A stretch of DNA of 64,000 bases from Lachnospiraceae bacterium UBA3689 (GCA_002371465.1 DFIU01000010.1:108643-172642); one strand, 5' to 3'; shown: positions 7,930 to 16,500, counted from the stretch's first letter. Made by a program: numbers and translations. The notes: generated by a model from the sequence alone, not told the origin.

Positions 7930-8859
7930 ATGGCAGGTTTACTTTTGAAAGCGGGGTCGTTTGTCTTTATCATTCTGGTTGGTATCTTTGTCCGAAAGAT
8001 CGGCCTGGTCGGTTCAGAGGCCGGAGATGCAGTGAAGAAGCTAATGCTGAATTTTACGCTTCCCTGTGCCCTGATCACATCCTTTTCCAGAATTCAGTCT
8101 GTCAGTGTTACCTTACTGCTGCTGACAGTTCTTGGCCTTTGTGCAAACATTATTATGATCATTGTCGGCGGTATAGCCAGCCGTGGCCGAAGCGGCGGAG
8201 ACCGGGCAATGTATATGCTTTCCTGTCCGGCTTATAACATCGGCGCTTTCTGCCTTCCCTTTGTCCAGGAGTTTCTTCCGGCTATGGGTGTGGCGGCATC
8301 CTGTATGTTTGACGCGGGCAACAGCATCATGTGTACAGGCGGCACCTATGCCTTTGTATCCGCATATACGGCTGAAGGCGCAGATAAGCGCGGCTTTGAT
8401 ATCAGGATTGTCCTGTCCCGCCTCAGTAAGAGCGTTGCCTTCCTGGTTTACGTTACCATGTTTATTCTCACCTGCTTCAATATCCACCTTCCGGAAAGTG
8501 TCCTGACGCTCCTGACGCCGGCAGCCAATGCCAATGCGGCCATGGCTATGTTGATGATCGGTCTGACCTTCCACTTGGAACTGAAGTCGGAATATATGGG
8601 CGATATTATCAAGATGCTGGTTCTGCGTCAGATATGGGCCTTTATCTTTGCAGCCTTCTGCTTCTTCGTCCTTCCCTTTGATCTGGTCATCCGCCAGGCT
8701 CTTGTCATTGTGGCATTCGGCCCCATGAGCGCGATTGCTCCCGCCTTTACGGGCATGTGCAACGGAGATGAAGGAAAGGCCAGTGCCGCTAATTCTCTGA
8801 GCATTGTCATCAGTGTCATTGAGATTACCATTGTACTGCTGGTACTGGGAATCTCATAA
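7930..8859 (+). CDS. AEC (auxin efflux carrier) family transporter
   Basis: A 309-residue integral membrane protein with about ten hydrophobic segments and the usual length of AEC-family permeases. The N terminus reads as an immediate membrane helix (SFVFIILVGIFVRKIGLVG), and a second hydrophobic block fills the C-terminal half (FHLELKSEYMGDIIKMLVLRQIWAF). AEC proteins move organic acids such as malate or malonate as well as auxin. It follows the DUF1537 kinase by 90 bases and ends at a terminator, so it is the likely importer of the acid sugar handled by this cluster, or an exporter of an acid product. Confidence 0.85.
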   Translation: MAGLLLKAGSFVFIILVGIFVRKIGLVGSEAGDAVKKLMLNFTLPCALITSFSRIQSVSVTLLLLTVLGLCANIIMIIVGGIASRGRSGGDRAMYMLSCPAYNIGAFCLPFVQEFLPAMGVAASCMFDAGNSIMCTGGTYAFVSAYTAEGADKRGFDIRIVLSRLSKSVAFLVYVTMFILTCFNIHLPESVLTLLTPAANANAAMAMLMIGLTFHLELKSEYMGDIIKMLVLRQIWAFIFAAFCFFVLPFDLVIRQALVIVAFGPMSAIAPAFTGMCNGDEGKASAANSLSIVISVIEITIVLLVLGIS

Positions 8860-8921
8860 ACATGAATCGGTAACACTTAACATCAACAATTTCACATATT
8901 TGGCTCATTTCTCCCTGTGAA

Positions 8922-8967
8922 AGAAGCGCCGGATGATTCCATGAAAGCGGAATCACCCGGCGCTTCT
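8922..8967 (+). terminator. Long hairpin terminator after the AEC transporter gene
   Basis: AGAAGCGCCGG-TGATTCC pairs with GGAATCACCCGGCGCTTCT around a short loop, followed by an A/T-rich run. It closes the RLP/kinase region and marks its border with the lower-G+C island. The 8860-9170 gap holds this hairpin, a second one at 9016 and the TRAP operon promoter. Confidence 0.8.
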
Positions 8968-9015
8968 AAAATTTTACTTTTTCAACTCACCTTTTAGAAA
9001 ATGTGCATAAAATGG

Positions 9016-9045
9016 GAACTACTATTTTGGTAGTTCTCGTTTTTT
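9016..9045 (+). terminator. Second hairpin with T-run before the TRAP operon promoter
   Basis: GAACTAC (9016-9022) pairs with GTAGTTC (9030-9036), followed by TCGTTTTTT. It sits directly before the LysR-type operator, so it probably insulates the TRAP operon from upstream transcription. Confidence 0.65.
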
Positions 9046-9046
9046 G

Positions 9047-9111
9047 ATAGTTTATTACTATTAAGAACTCTTTTTTTTATATTAGATTTATTGAAATTGT
9101 CATTTTATAAT
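9047..9111 (+). promoter_or_regulatory. LysR-type operator and promoter of the TRAP transporter operon
   Basis: An inverted repeat ATAGT-N5-ACTAT (9047-9061), fitting the T-N11-A pattern of LysR-type regulators, is followed by TATTAGATTTATT and a TATAAT box at 9106. The same elements in the same order and spacing (59 bases from box start to TATAAT) occur before the epimerase operon at 13999-14063. This links the transporter to the LysR regulator encoded at 13089-13982. Confidence 0.75.
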
Positions 9112-9170
9112 AAATTTAGCTAGAAAAGCAAAGAAATTATATTAAAAATGTTGAGAAGGAGGAAGTATTT

Positions 9171-9659
9171 GTGAAAGTTTTAAGAGTGATTGACGCAGTG
9201 GTTCATGCCATTGAAGATGTGGTCAGCATTGGAACTCTTGCCGGGATTGTAGGAATTGCATTTTCGAATGTAATTGCGAGATACGTTTTTAAATCTGGCT
9301 TTCTATGGGCTGATGAAGTCAGCCAAGCACTTCTGGTAATGATGGGCATGTTTGGATGTGCCAGAGCAGTCAGAGAGAATGGACATACACAGTTCGATCT
9401 CTTACAGAACAAGCTGAAGGCGAAGGCTGCAAGAATTGGACTTAGAGCAATCATCATGGTGATTACACTAGCATTCCTGGCGTTCCTTTTAGTGAATTCT
9501 TCACAGTATACAGCGGCCGGAACAATGCTTAGTACTGTAATGAGAGTTCCTAGAATGTATTATTACGCATCAATTCCTGTTGGCTTTGTATTGTGTATTT
9601 ATGAATATATCAGAAATGTGAAATCAAAAGTAGCCGATGATCCAGTATCAGAAGAGTAA
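9171..9659 (+). CDS. TRAP transporter small permease (DctQ family)
   Basis: A 162-residue membrane protein with four predicted helices, typical of DctQ subunits that pair with DctM in tripartite ATP-independent periplasmic transporters. Visible features include the family-like segment FLWADEVSQALLVMMGMFGCARAVRENGH (shown here only as a reference to residues 44-72) and a charged tail. The GTG start is preceded by AAGGAGGAAG. It begins a three-gene operon with DctM and DctP, under a LysR-type operator. TRAP systems use ion gradients and generally take up carboxylates or sugar acids. Confidence 0.93.
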   Translation: MKVLRVIDAVVHAIEDVVSIGTLAGIVGIAFSNVIARYVFKSGFLWADEVSQALLVMMGMFGCARAVRENGHTQFDLLQNKLKAKAARIGLRAIIMVITLAFLAFLLVNSSQYTAAGTMLSTVMRVPRMYYYASIPVGFVLCIYEYIRNVKSKVADDPVSEE

Positions 9660-9669
9660 GAGGTGACAT

Positions 9670-10986
9670 GTGAATACAACGACAATTATAGCGGTCTTAA
9701 TTTGTTTGACATTTGCTTTCATCTTATCTGGAATACCTGTATACGTCAGTCTTCTGATGACTGGTGTTGGTAGTCTTGCAGCACTTGCGATGACAACAGG
9801 AACTCCAATGGCAACAAATGCAGTATCTCAGTCCATTTTTAATGGTATGGGAAGTTTATCATTATTAGCAATTCCGTTCTTTATGCTTGCTGGCGAAATT
9901 ATGAACCGAGGTGGAATTACTGAAAAACTTATCAAATTTGCAATGCTCTTGATCGGACGTCTTCCAGGAAGCCTTGCAAATGCAGGTATCATTGCCAGCA
10001 TGCTCTTCGGAGGAATTACAGGATCAGCTCAGGCAACAGCTTCTTGTATGGGCGGGATCATGATTCCTGCAATGAAGAAAGATGGATACAGTCCGGAAGA
10101 GACTTGTGGAGTAATCGCTGGTGCATCTACCTGCGGACCAATCATTCCTCCAAGTATCATCATGGTTGTATATGCAACAGCAGTTGGAGCTTCAGTTGGA
10201 GCAATGTTCATGGGTGGAATTCTTCCAGGTATCCTTTGTGGAGTATTCCTGATTGGAACAGTTTTAATCAGAAACAGAAAATATAAGTTTCCTAGAAGAA
10301 CTGAAAAGCTTTCTGCTGCTGAAATCAGAACAACAATTATCGACGGCATTATTCCTCTTGGTATGCCACTGATCGTAGTAGGTGGCATCATGACAGGTTT
10401 ATGTACTGTAAATGAAGCCGGTGCAATTTCAGTTGCTTACAGCCTGATTGTCAGCTTATTTGTAACAAAATCTTTGGAGATCAAGGATCTGAGACAGATT
10501 TTCTTAAACGCAGTAAATAGTTCAGCACCAATTCTTCTGATCATTGCCTGCGCGAAGGTATTCAGCTACGGACTTACTGCTCTGCAGATGCCACAGCTTG
10601 TGAATGCATTAATTCTTTCTCTTACAAATAATAAATATGTATTCCTTCTCCTGGTAAATATCCTTCTGATCATCATGGGTATGTTCATGGATGGTGGAGC
10701 TTCCGTAATCATTCTGGCACCAATCCTTGCACCAGTTGCACAGTCACTTGGTATCAGCCTGATTCAGTTTGGTGTTGTGATGGCATTCAACCTTACAATC
10801 GGTAACATAACTCCTCCACTTGGCTACTGTCTGTTCATCACAGGAAAAATAGGAAAGATTTCTGTGCCTAAAGTTGTAAAAGGCACAATGCCATATCTGA
10901 TTGCTGAGTTAGTGGTACTGATGCTGATCACATATATTCCATTTCTCGTAACTGCTGTTCCTTTGGTACTGGGTTACAGCATTTAA
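9670..10986 (+). CDS. TRAP transporter large permease (DctM family)
   Basis: A 438-residue, twelve-helix transport subunit. Diagnostic segments are the GGITGSAQATASCMGGIM region (residues 116-133), the IAGASTCGPIIPPSIIM region (residues 148-164) and GNITPPLGYCLF near residue 380, all hallmarks of the DctM/DedA-like TRAP core. The GTG start lies ten bases after the DctQ stop, with AGAGGTGA between. Codons such as GGA, ACA and CCA dominate, unlike the flanking G+C-rich genes, supporting acquisition as part of an island. Confidence 0.95.
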   Translation: MNTTTIIAVLICLTFAFILSGIPVYVSLLMTGVGSLAALAMTTGTPMATNAVSQSIFNGMGSLSLLAIPFFMLAGEIMNRGGITEKLIKFAMLLIGRLPGSLANAGIIASMLFGGITGSAQATASCMGGIMIPAMKKDGYSPEETCGVIAGASTCGPIIPPSIIMVVYATAVGASVGAMFMGGILPGILCGVFLIGTVLIRNRKYKFPRRTEKLSAAEIRTTIIDGIIPLGMPLIVVGGIMTGLCTVNEAGAISVAYSLIVSLFVTKSLEIKDLRQIFLNAVNSSAPILLIIACAKVFSYGLTALQMPQLVNALILSLTNNKYVFLLLVNILLIIMGMFMDGGASVIILAPILAPVAQSLGISLIQFGVVMAFNLTIGNITPPLGYCLFITGKIGKISVPKVVKGTMPYLIAELVVLMLITYIPFLVTAVPLVLGYSI

Positions 10987-11043
10987 ACCAGAATATAATT
11001 TAGACATTATAAAACAAAAAATTTAAAGGAGAGAGACTAAACT

Positions 11044-12108
11044 ATGAAAAGAAATTATGTAAAAAAAGCAATTGCTCTTGCAACAATCTCAATAATGATG
11101 TTTTCATTAGCAGCTTGTGGTGGTTCAGCTGACACCGGATCAGCACGTGCATCTTCTACAGCAGATGCAGCCGCTTCTGGCGCAACTGTAGTAAAGTATT
11201 CTGTAACTTTTGGTGCAAGTGGTACACAGGCAGATGGTGCAAATGCATTAGCAGAACTGATCAGTCAGGAATCGGAAGGAAGACTGGAAATGCAGTTCTA
11301 TCCATCCTCACAGCTTGGAGACAAAGCAGCAACTATGGAGGGTCTTCAGAACAGCACAATCGAAATGACAGAGTGTGCAGCAACTGACCTTTCAGCTTAT
11401 GATGATATCTGGTCTGTATTCTCTCTTCCATATCTTTGGGAAAATGGTGATCAGGCAGTTCAGGTTGTTCAGGATGAGGCTGTAAAATCTGTACTTGATG
11501 CAAGTGCTGAGGCTAATGGATTTAAGATCATTGCATGGACAAACATCGGTAGCCGTTCTTTCTTAAACAAGAGCAGAAAGGTAAATTCTCCAGCAGATCT
11601 TAAGGGTCTTAAGATTCGTTGTATGGAAGATAAGGTACTTGCTGATGCCACTAACGCTATGGGTGCAATCGGAACTCCAATGGCAGCTAGTGATGTATAT
11701 ACTGGCTTACAGCAGGGCACACTTGATGGTCTTGATCATACTCCTTCAGTTATCGTTTCAAATGGTTGGGAAGAGATTTGTAAATACTACTCTCTTACAG
11801 AGCACTTCACAATTCCTGATCCAGTATTCGTAAGCTTATCATGGTTCAATACTCTTTCAGAGGAAGATCAGAATGCACTTGTAAGCGCTGGTCAGAAGTT
11901 TACAGAGAAGTGGAATAACGAAATCTGGCCAAAGGCAACTGAAGAAGGTATGAAAGCAATGAAAGGTGCTGGTGTTGAAATCACAGAAGTTGATAAGACT
12001 GCATTCAAAGAGGCTTGTGAGCCAGTTGTAGATGAATTCATTGCAGGTGCAAGTGGAGGACAGAAGAACCTTTATGATCTTCTTGTAAAGACAGCTGAGA
12101 ATTACTAA
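11044..12108 (+). CDS. TRAP transporter solute-binding lipoprotein (DctP family)
   Basis: A 354-residue lipoprotein. The N terminus has a Lys/Arg-rich start, a hydrophobic stretch and the lipobox LAAC with Cys25, followed by a Ser/Ala linker. The mature part shows the DctP core: SQLGDKAATMEGLQ near residue 90, LKGLKIRCME near residue 188 with the arginine that usually salt-bridges a substrate carboxylate, and YTGLQQGTLDGLD near residue 219. The retained arginine favours a carboxylated ligand such as a sugar acid. A terminator follows directly, then an intron fragment. Confidence 0.94.
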   Translation: MKRNYVKKAIALATISIMMFSLAACGGSADTGSARASSTADAAASGATVVKYSVTFGASGTQADGANALAELISQESEGRLEMQFYPSSQLGDKAATMEGLQNSTIEMTECAATDLSAYDDIWSVFSLPYLWENGDQAVQVVQDEAVKSVLDASAEANGFKIIAWTNIGSRSFLNKSRKVNSPADLKGLKIRCMEDKVLADATNAMGAIGTPMAASDVYTGLQQGTLDGLDHTPSVIVSNGWEEICKYYSLTEHFTIPDPVFVSLSWFNTLSEEDQNALVSAGQKFTEKWNNEIWPKATEEGMKAMKGAGVEITEVDKTAFKEACEPVVDEFIAGASGGQKNLYDLLVKTAENY

Positions 12109-12150
12109 AATTCGAAATTGATTCTTTTATAGATACACATTTTCCTGCAG

Positions 12151-12183
12151 AAGACCCTTGCCAATGCAGCAGGGAGTCTTTTT
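12151..12183 (+). terminator. Terminator of the TRAP operon and apparent intron insertion site
   Basis: AAGACCCTTGC pairs imperfectly with GCAGGGAGTCTT around CAATGCA, followed by five T. The group II intron fragment begins three bases further on (GTGCG at 12187). Insertion just downstream of terminator hairpins is the known target preference of bacterial class C group II introns. Confidence 0.8.
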
Positions 12184-12186
12184 GCA

Positions 12187-12727
12187 GTGCGTCCGGCGGC
12201 GCACGTTTCTAACGGGTGAAAGTCCCGAATCTGCCCGGTAGTGGGAAGGATACAGCCAAAGGCAAGGGTGTCCGCCGCGAAGTGGAATCTGAAGGAAGCC
12301 AGATGTCGGGGAAAAGACTAACCCGGCGGGCAAACCTCTGATCTGATGAATAGAAATCGCATACGAGGTCACGCATGAGGAGAAGACTGCCGCCAAAGTC
12401 CCAAAACCACACGGAATTGTGCGTGATAGATGCGGCAGATAGATGGAGGGAAAGAAACGTGTGGTACCCGGGGAGATCTGCGTGAAACGCTCTGAAAGGG
12501 GTAACCGTCATTCAAAGATGGCGCTGAACGCACAGAAGTCAGCAGAGGCCATAGTATCCGAGAGGTGAAGAGCCGAATCAGTAGGAGTCCGCAGTACGAT
12601 CGAGAAAGGAGGAAAGCGCCCATGGATGCAGAAAACATCAGAAATGATGGCTGCTCGCAGAGAGATAGTGCGGAACACAAAGGGTATGTGAGAGCGCATC
12701 GCTCATTCAACCGGATATGGAAGGAAA
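12187..12727 (+). mobile_element. Group II intron, 5' fragment only
   Basis: The segment opens with GTGCG, the group II 5' consensus, and continues with structured G+C-rich RNA typical of intron domain I (for example GGTGAAAGTCCCG, GGGAAGGATACAGCC, GTGGAATCTGAAGGAAGCC). At 12606 comes AAGGAGG followed by an ATG at 12622 that begins an intron-protein-like sequence (MDAENIRNDGCSQRDSAEHK). After about 35 codons the reverse transcriptase homology stops and an unrelated isomerase reading frame takes over. No reverse transcriptase core, domain V or 3' boundary is seen, so it is a dead remnant. The exact 3' limit is approximate and the intron class was not assigned. Confidence 0.8.
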
Positions 12728-13080
12728 GAAAGTATTCGAATTATCTGAATACTTTTCCACAGGTTGCTGAAATGCTGGATCGAGTCAATATGCCAAATGC
12801 CAGCCTCATGGCAGATTTTCGTCATATGGTGTGGAATGAAGAGAACTTCCAGAATCTTTCTGCATGTAGAAAGTATCTGAATCATGTACATATGGATTTC
12901 CCCCTTACCTGGCCGGAGCGCCCTTATCTGAAGGCAGATGACGAATATAATTATCAGTCATTCCTGGAGGTACTGAAACAATCGGCTTACAATGACACAT
13001 TGACGATTGAAGCGGATATTCCGAAAGACTGGAAGCAGGCTCACGCTCAGGCTGTGGAAGTTTTGAAGAGTGTGCTATAG
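12622..13080 (+). pseudogene. Chimeric remnant: intron-protein N terminus joined in frame to the C-terminal half of a sugar isomerase
   Basis: The 152-codon frame has two unrelated parts. The first 35 or so residues match the start of a group II intron-encoded protein. From KYSNYLNTFP (about 12730) to the stop it is the C-terminal half of a TIM-barrel isomerase, about 53% identical by hand alignment to the last 113 residues of the intact isomerase at 24486-25256. Shared motifs include MADFRHMVW, HVHMD, PERPY and TLTIEADIPKDWK. The N-terminal half of the barrel, with the first metal-binding Glu, is missing, so it cannot be a working isomerase. An intron-linked deletion or recombination is the simplest explanation. 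A perfect palindrome GTGCTATAGCAC covers the stop codon (13072-13083). Confidence 0.85.
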
Positions 13081-13088
13081 CACTGAAG

Positions 13089-13982
13089 TTATGCTGTTTG
13101 AAATTTTGGTTTCGGCTTGTAGTCGTTCAGAAAACGTAAGAAACGTCTGGATGCACCAACCAGAGGACGGTTTGCTTCCAGTGTGAGGTAAATTTTTCGA
13201 ACCATCTTTTTGTTCGCATCCGGAAGTGGTGCGATCTGCATATTGTAATGACGAATATTATCTGTCAGAGGTACAATTCCATAACCAAAACCGTGTGAAA
13301 CGAGAGAGGCAATGCTTTCTTCGTCTGGCGCGCGGTAGAGATAATCCGGGCGAATTCCAATTTGAAGGAGGGCAGTATGGATCTCATGATGAGCAGCAGC
13401 TTTTACATGGAATCCAATAATGTCCTCCTTTAATAATTCTTCCCAAGTTGCTGGAATGGGTGCATCAGGAGGGCATAAGAGCATATAAGGCTCTTCGATA
13501 AGAACCGTCTGTACTACAGCATTGTCGTTGCTTTCTGAACAAATCAGAAAATTGAAATATCCATCATGAAGCTTTGGAATCAGAACAGCGGTATTGTCTG
13601 TAACAAAGTCCACCTTCACATGCCTGTTTTCCGGGAGTGCAAGAAAGGCGTGAATCGCATTCGGAAGATAATCAAAAAGAACCGGAGAGATACAGCCGAT
13701 GCGTATGCTGGTTGCCTGGTCAGAAGAAAGGGACTGCATATGGACCTGGGCTTCCATGACCTCAGACAGGATTTTTTTGGTATGAACCAGGAACTGCTGG
13801 CCTTCTGCACTTAGCTTCAGGTGATGACCAGAACGATTGAAAAGGGAAACATTCAGTTCCTTTTCCAGATTTGCGATAGCAACACTCAGACTTGGCTGTG
13901 CGATATGGAGTACATTAGCTGCCTGTCCCATATTTCCGAGTTCCGCTATTTTTTCAAAATATGTCAATTGATTGAGTGTCAT
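13089..13982 (-). CDS. LysR-family transcriptional regulator
   Basis: This 297-residue protein has the standard LysR layout: an N-terminal winged helix-turn-helix (MGQAANVLHIAQPSLSVAIA, residues 18-37, then LEKELNVSLFNR) and a two-lobed periplasmic-binding-like effector domain from about residue 90. It is divergent from the epimerase operon, and the 144-base gap contains an ATAGT-N5-ACTAT box that is repeated before the TRAP operon. It is therefore the probable activator of both transport and catabolism and may repress its own gene. The effector is unknown, probably the transported acid or an early intermediate. Confidence 0.93.
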   Translation of the reverse strand: MTLNQLTYFEKIAELGNMGQAANVLHIAQPSLSVAIANLEKELNVSLFNRSGHHLKLSAEGQQFLVHTKKILSEVMEAQVHMQSLSSDQATSIRIGCISPVLFDYLPNAIHAFLALPENRHVKVDFVTDNTAVLIPKLHDGYFNFLICSESNDNAVVQTVLIEEPYMLLCPPDAPIPATWEELLKEDIIGFHVKAAAHHEIHTALLQIGIRPDYLYRAPDEESIASLVSHGFGYGIVPLTDNIRHYNMQIAPLPDANKKMVRKIYLTLEANRPLVGASRRFLRFLNDYKPKPKFQTA

Positions 13983-13998
13983 AACATGGTTCCTTTCA

Positions 13999-14063
13999 AT
14001 AGTTTCATACTATTAAAAACACGTTTTTCAATATTAGATTTATTATAATCCCCATTTTATAAT
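13999..14063 (+). promoter_or_regulatory. LysR-type operator and promoter of the epimerase operon
   Basis: ATAGT-N5-ACTAT (13999-14013), then TATTAGATTTATT, then TATAAT at 14058. It aligns without gaps to the TRAP promoter region at 9047-9111 across the whole control element. The site lies between the divergent LysR gene and the operon it probably activates. Confidence 0.75.
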
Positions 14064-14126
14064 AATTACAGACAGAAAACAAAGAAACCGAAATAGAAAA
14101 ATTAAAATAAAGGGAGGATTTTTTAC

Positions 14127-14957
14127 ATGAAATTCAGTATGTGTACAGCAGTGTACGGAATGAATGATCTTCACGATACGATCAGAAGAGCAACAGAAAA
14201 CGGATTTGATGCAGTAGAACTTACAGCAGCGCTTCACCTTCCTGTTGAGAGTACAAAAGAACGCAGAGAAGAGGTAAAGTCGTGGATCAAGGAGGCTGGT
14301 ATTGAGTGTAGTGCCTTACATTACATCTGGAATGGAAGCGTAAAGATGGCAACAGCAGATCCGGTTGAGAATGAAAAATGTGCAGCTTACCTGTGTCAGG
14401 TAATTGATGTGGCTGCTGATGTAGAAGCTAAGGTTGTAATTGTTGGAAGTGGCGGAGTTACCAGACACCTTGACGATGGAACAGATCGCAAGGAAGCAGA
14501 GCAGTGTATGGCTAATGTCCTTCGTAAAGCAGGTGACTATGCACAGATAAAGGGAATTACCCTTGCAGTAGAAGCAATCAACCGTTATGAGACAAACTTC
14601 CTCAATACTATGAAAGAGGCTACAGAGTTTGTAGAGATGGTGAATCATCCTGCTGTAAAAACGATGGCAGATACTTATCATATGAACATTGAGGAGAAGG
14701 ATCCTGCAGAAGAAATCCATAAGTACGGCTATAAGCTTGCAAACCTTCATCTTGCAGATTCTAACAGAATGGCACCAGGAACAGGACATTTTGATTTCAA
14801 GACTGTAGCGGATGCATTAAAGGAAATCGGATTTAATGGCTACTGTTCATTCGAGGTATTTGGCCTGTATCCATGGAAATTATGGTTCGACACAGTAGAA
14901 GAAGCTGATCGTCAGATGAAGATTGGTATCAAAACAGTCCACAAGGCATTTGCATAA
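14127..14957 (+). CDS. Sugar 3-epimerase-like TIM-barrel protein (D-tagatose/D-psicose 3-epimerase-like)
   Basis: A 276-residue AP-endonuclease-2/xylose-isomerase-like barrel. The metal-site motifs follow the ketose 3-epimerase pattern: AVEAINRYETNFLNT (first Glu, near residue 152), MADTYHMNIEE (Asp and His, near residue 181), HLADSNRMAPGTGHFDF (near residue 210) and a C-terminal SFEVFG (last Glu). The NRYE and HMNIEE signatures favour a 3-epimerase over a hydroxypyruvate isomerase. AGGGAGG precedes the ATG. It is the first gene of a tight operon running to 20135, so it probably acts early on the imported sugar or sugar acid. Confidence 0.85.
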   Translation: MKFSMCTAVYGMNDLHDTIRRATENGFDAVELTAALHLPVESTKERREEVKSWIKEAGIECSALHYIWNGSVKMATADPVENEKCAAYLCQVIDVAADVEAKVVIVGSGGVTRHLDDGTDRKEAEQCMANVLRKAGDYAQIKGITLAVEAINRYETNFLNTMKEATEFVEMVNHPAVKTMADTYHMNIEEKDPAEEIHKYGYKLANLHLADSNRMAPGTGHFDFKTVADALKEIGFNGYCSFEVFGLYPWKLWFDTVEEADRQMKIGIKTVHKAFA

Positions 14958-14966
14958 GGGAGAAGT

Positions 14967-15998
14967 ATGAAACAGATTATTTTAACAGCTCCTGGAAAGC
15001 TGGAGTACAGAGAAATTGGTAACAAGATGAATGTTACTGATACAACAGTAAAGGTTGAAGTAAAGGCATGCGGTATCTGCGGAAGTGATATGGCCCTTTA
15101 CAACGGAACACGCGACCTTACCAATGAACATTATTTCGGACATGAGTTTTCTGGTGTCATCGTAGATCCGGGAAAAGGTGACAACGGTATGAAAGCCGGT
15201 ATGCGTGTAGCAAGTGAGCTGGTAAAAGGATGTGGTAAATGCTGGTACTGCAGAAACGGTCTTGCAAATTACTGCAAGAGCCTGAATGATGTACTTCTTC
15301 CAGGTGGATTTACAGAACAGACACTTGTAACAAACACAGAGGAGTACAGCTTCTTAAGCCCAATTCCAGACGAGCTTGATGATATCACAGCAACTATCAT
15401 GGAGCCAGCAAACTGTGCATATCATGTTGCTATGAAGGCAAATATTTGTCCAGGTGATACAGTTCTTGTATTTGGTCTTGGAGCAATCGGTCTTGTTGCA
15501 GCACTGATTCTGAAATCTATGGGTGCAGGAACAATCATCGGAGCTGACCGTAGCCCACTGAGAATTGAAGAAATCCGTAAGACTGGTTTATTACCTATAG
15601 TAAATACTACAGATCCAAACTGGAAAGATCAGGTTAGAGAAATGACAGCAAAACAGGGTATCGATGCTGTGATTGAAGCAACAGGAGCTCCGGCGGTATT
15701 AAAAGATGCTCTTGATATGGCAAGATATGGTGGAAGAATCGTGGTTCCAAGTGTATATCATGGTTCTATCGATGGATTTGAGCCACTTCCTATTATGAGA
15801 AAAGAGCTGACAATTGTAGGTTCTAAAGGACCAGCACCTCAGATGAAGTCAGATGGAACTTCTGCAGTTGTAGATAAGGTTTTAGAATTAAAGGATTCTC
15901 TTTCAAAGATTATCAAGGTTTATGACTATAAAGATTATGAGCAGGCATTTGCAGACGCAAGAAGCGGTGCAGCAATCAAGGCGGTTGTTAAGTTTTAG
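14967..15998 (+). CDS. Zinc-dependent polyol/sugar dehydrogenase (MDR alcohol dehydrogenase family)
   Basis: A 343-residue medium-chain dehydrogenase. The catalytic zinc site is visible as CGICGSD and GHEFSG, the structural zinc site as four cysteines in GCGKCWYCRNGLANYC, and the NAD(P) Rossmann motif as VFGLGAIGLVAAL near residue 170. This is the arrangement of sorbitol, threonine and butanediol dehydrogenases. It follows the epimerase by nine bases and probably oxidises or reduces a secondary hydroxyl of the same substrate. Exact specificity cannot be told. Confidence 0.9.
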   Translation: MKQIILTAPGKLEYREIGNKMNVTDTTVKVEVKACGICGSDMALYNGTRDLTNEHYFGHEFSGVIVDPGKGDNGMKAGMRVASELVKGCGKCWYCRNGLANYCKSLNDVLLPGGFTEQTLVTNTEEYSFLSPIPDELDDITATIMEPANCAYHVAMKANICPGDTVLVFGLGAIGLVAALILKSMGAGTIIGADRSPLRIEEIRKTGLLPIVNTTDPNWKDQVREMTAKQGIDAVIEATGAPAVLKDALDMARYGGRIVVPSVYHGSIDGFEPLPIMRKELTIVGSKGPAPQMKSDGTSAVVDKVLELKDSLSKIIKVYDYKDYEQAFADARSGAAIKAVVKF

Positions 15999-16035
15999 TC
16001 CTGCAGACCAGAGTAGAAAGTAAAGGAGATATATT

Positions 16036-16500
16036 ATGACTAAAAAAGAATACGTTCAGAAATATGGCGGTAAATTTAGTATTGAAGGCGGCGAGACATG
16101 GACAATGCCTAACGGACACGTTGTACATTTTGCATTAAATCCTAAGATGGGATGTAAAAATACAAATATTGCAGTTGGTTTCCACGAGCCAGGCAAGGAG
16201 TTTGGTATACATAAGCACCCAATCTCAGAAGAGATTCTTCTGATTTTCTCAGGAGAAGGTGAGTGCTATCTCTATGACAGATGGATTCCAACTAAGGCAG
16301 GAGATATTATCTTTGCTCCTCCAGGTGTTCTTCACGGAACAAGAAATCCAGCTGGTAATACAGAGCCTTTTGTAACACTCGGTATTGCTACACCACCACA
16401 GCTTGATCTGTTCACACGCGCTGGATATGACGTGTTAGACGATGACAAGAGCGAGTATCATGGAATTTTTGATGTACCGCCAACAGAGGAAGAGAAATAA
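16036..16500 (+). CDS. Cupin-domain protein
   Basis: A 154-residue single-cupin protein. The two cupin motifs are clear: HKHPISEEILLIFSGEGE (residues 57-74) and AGDIIFAPPGVLHG (residues 88-101), supplying the three His and one Glu that usually bind a metal. Such small cupins often act as sugar or sugar-acid isomerases within catabolic operons. It has its own AAGGAG site and lies between the dehydrogenase and the SIS protein, suggesting an isomerase or mutarotase step, but no function is assigned. Confidence 0.8.
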   Translation: MTKKEYVQKYGGKFSIEGGETWTMPNGHVVHFALNPKMGCKNTNIAVGFHEPGKEFGIHKHPISEEILLIFSGEGECYLYDRWIPTKAGDIIFAPPGVLHGTRNPAGNTEPFVTLGIATPPQLDLFTRAGYDVLDDDKSEYHGIFDVPPTEEEK

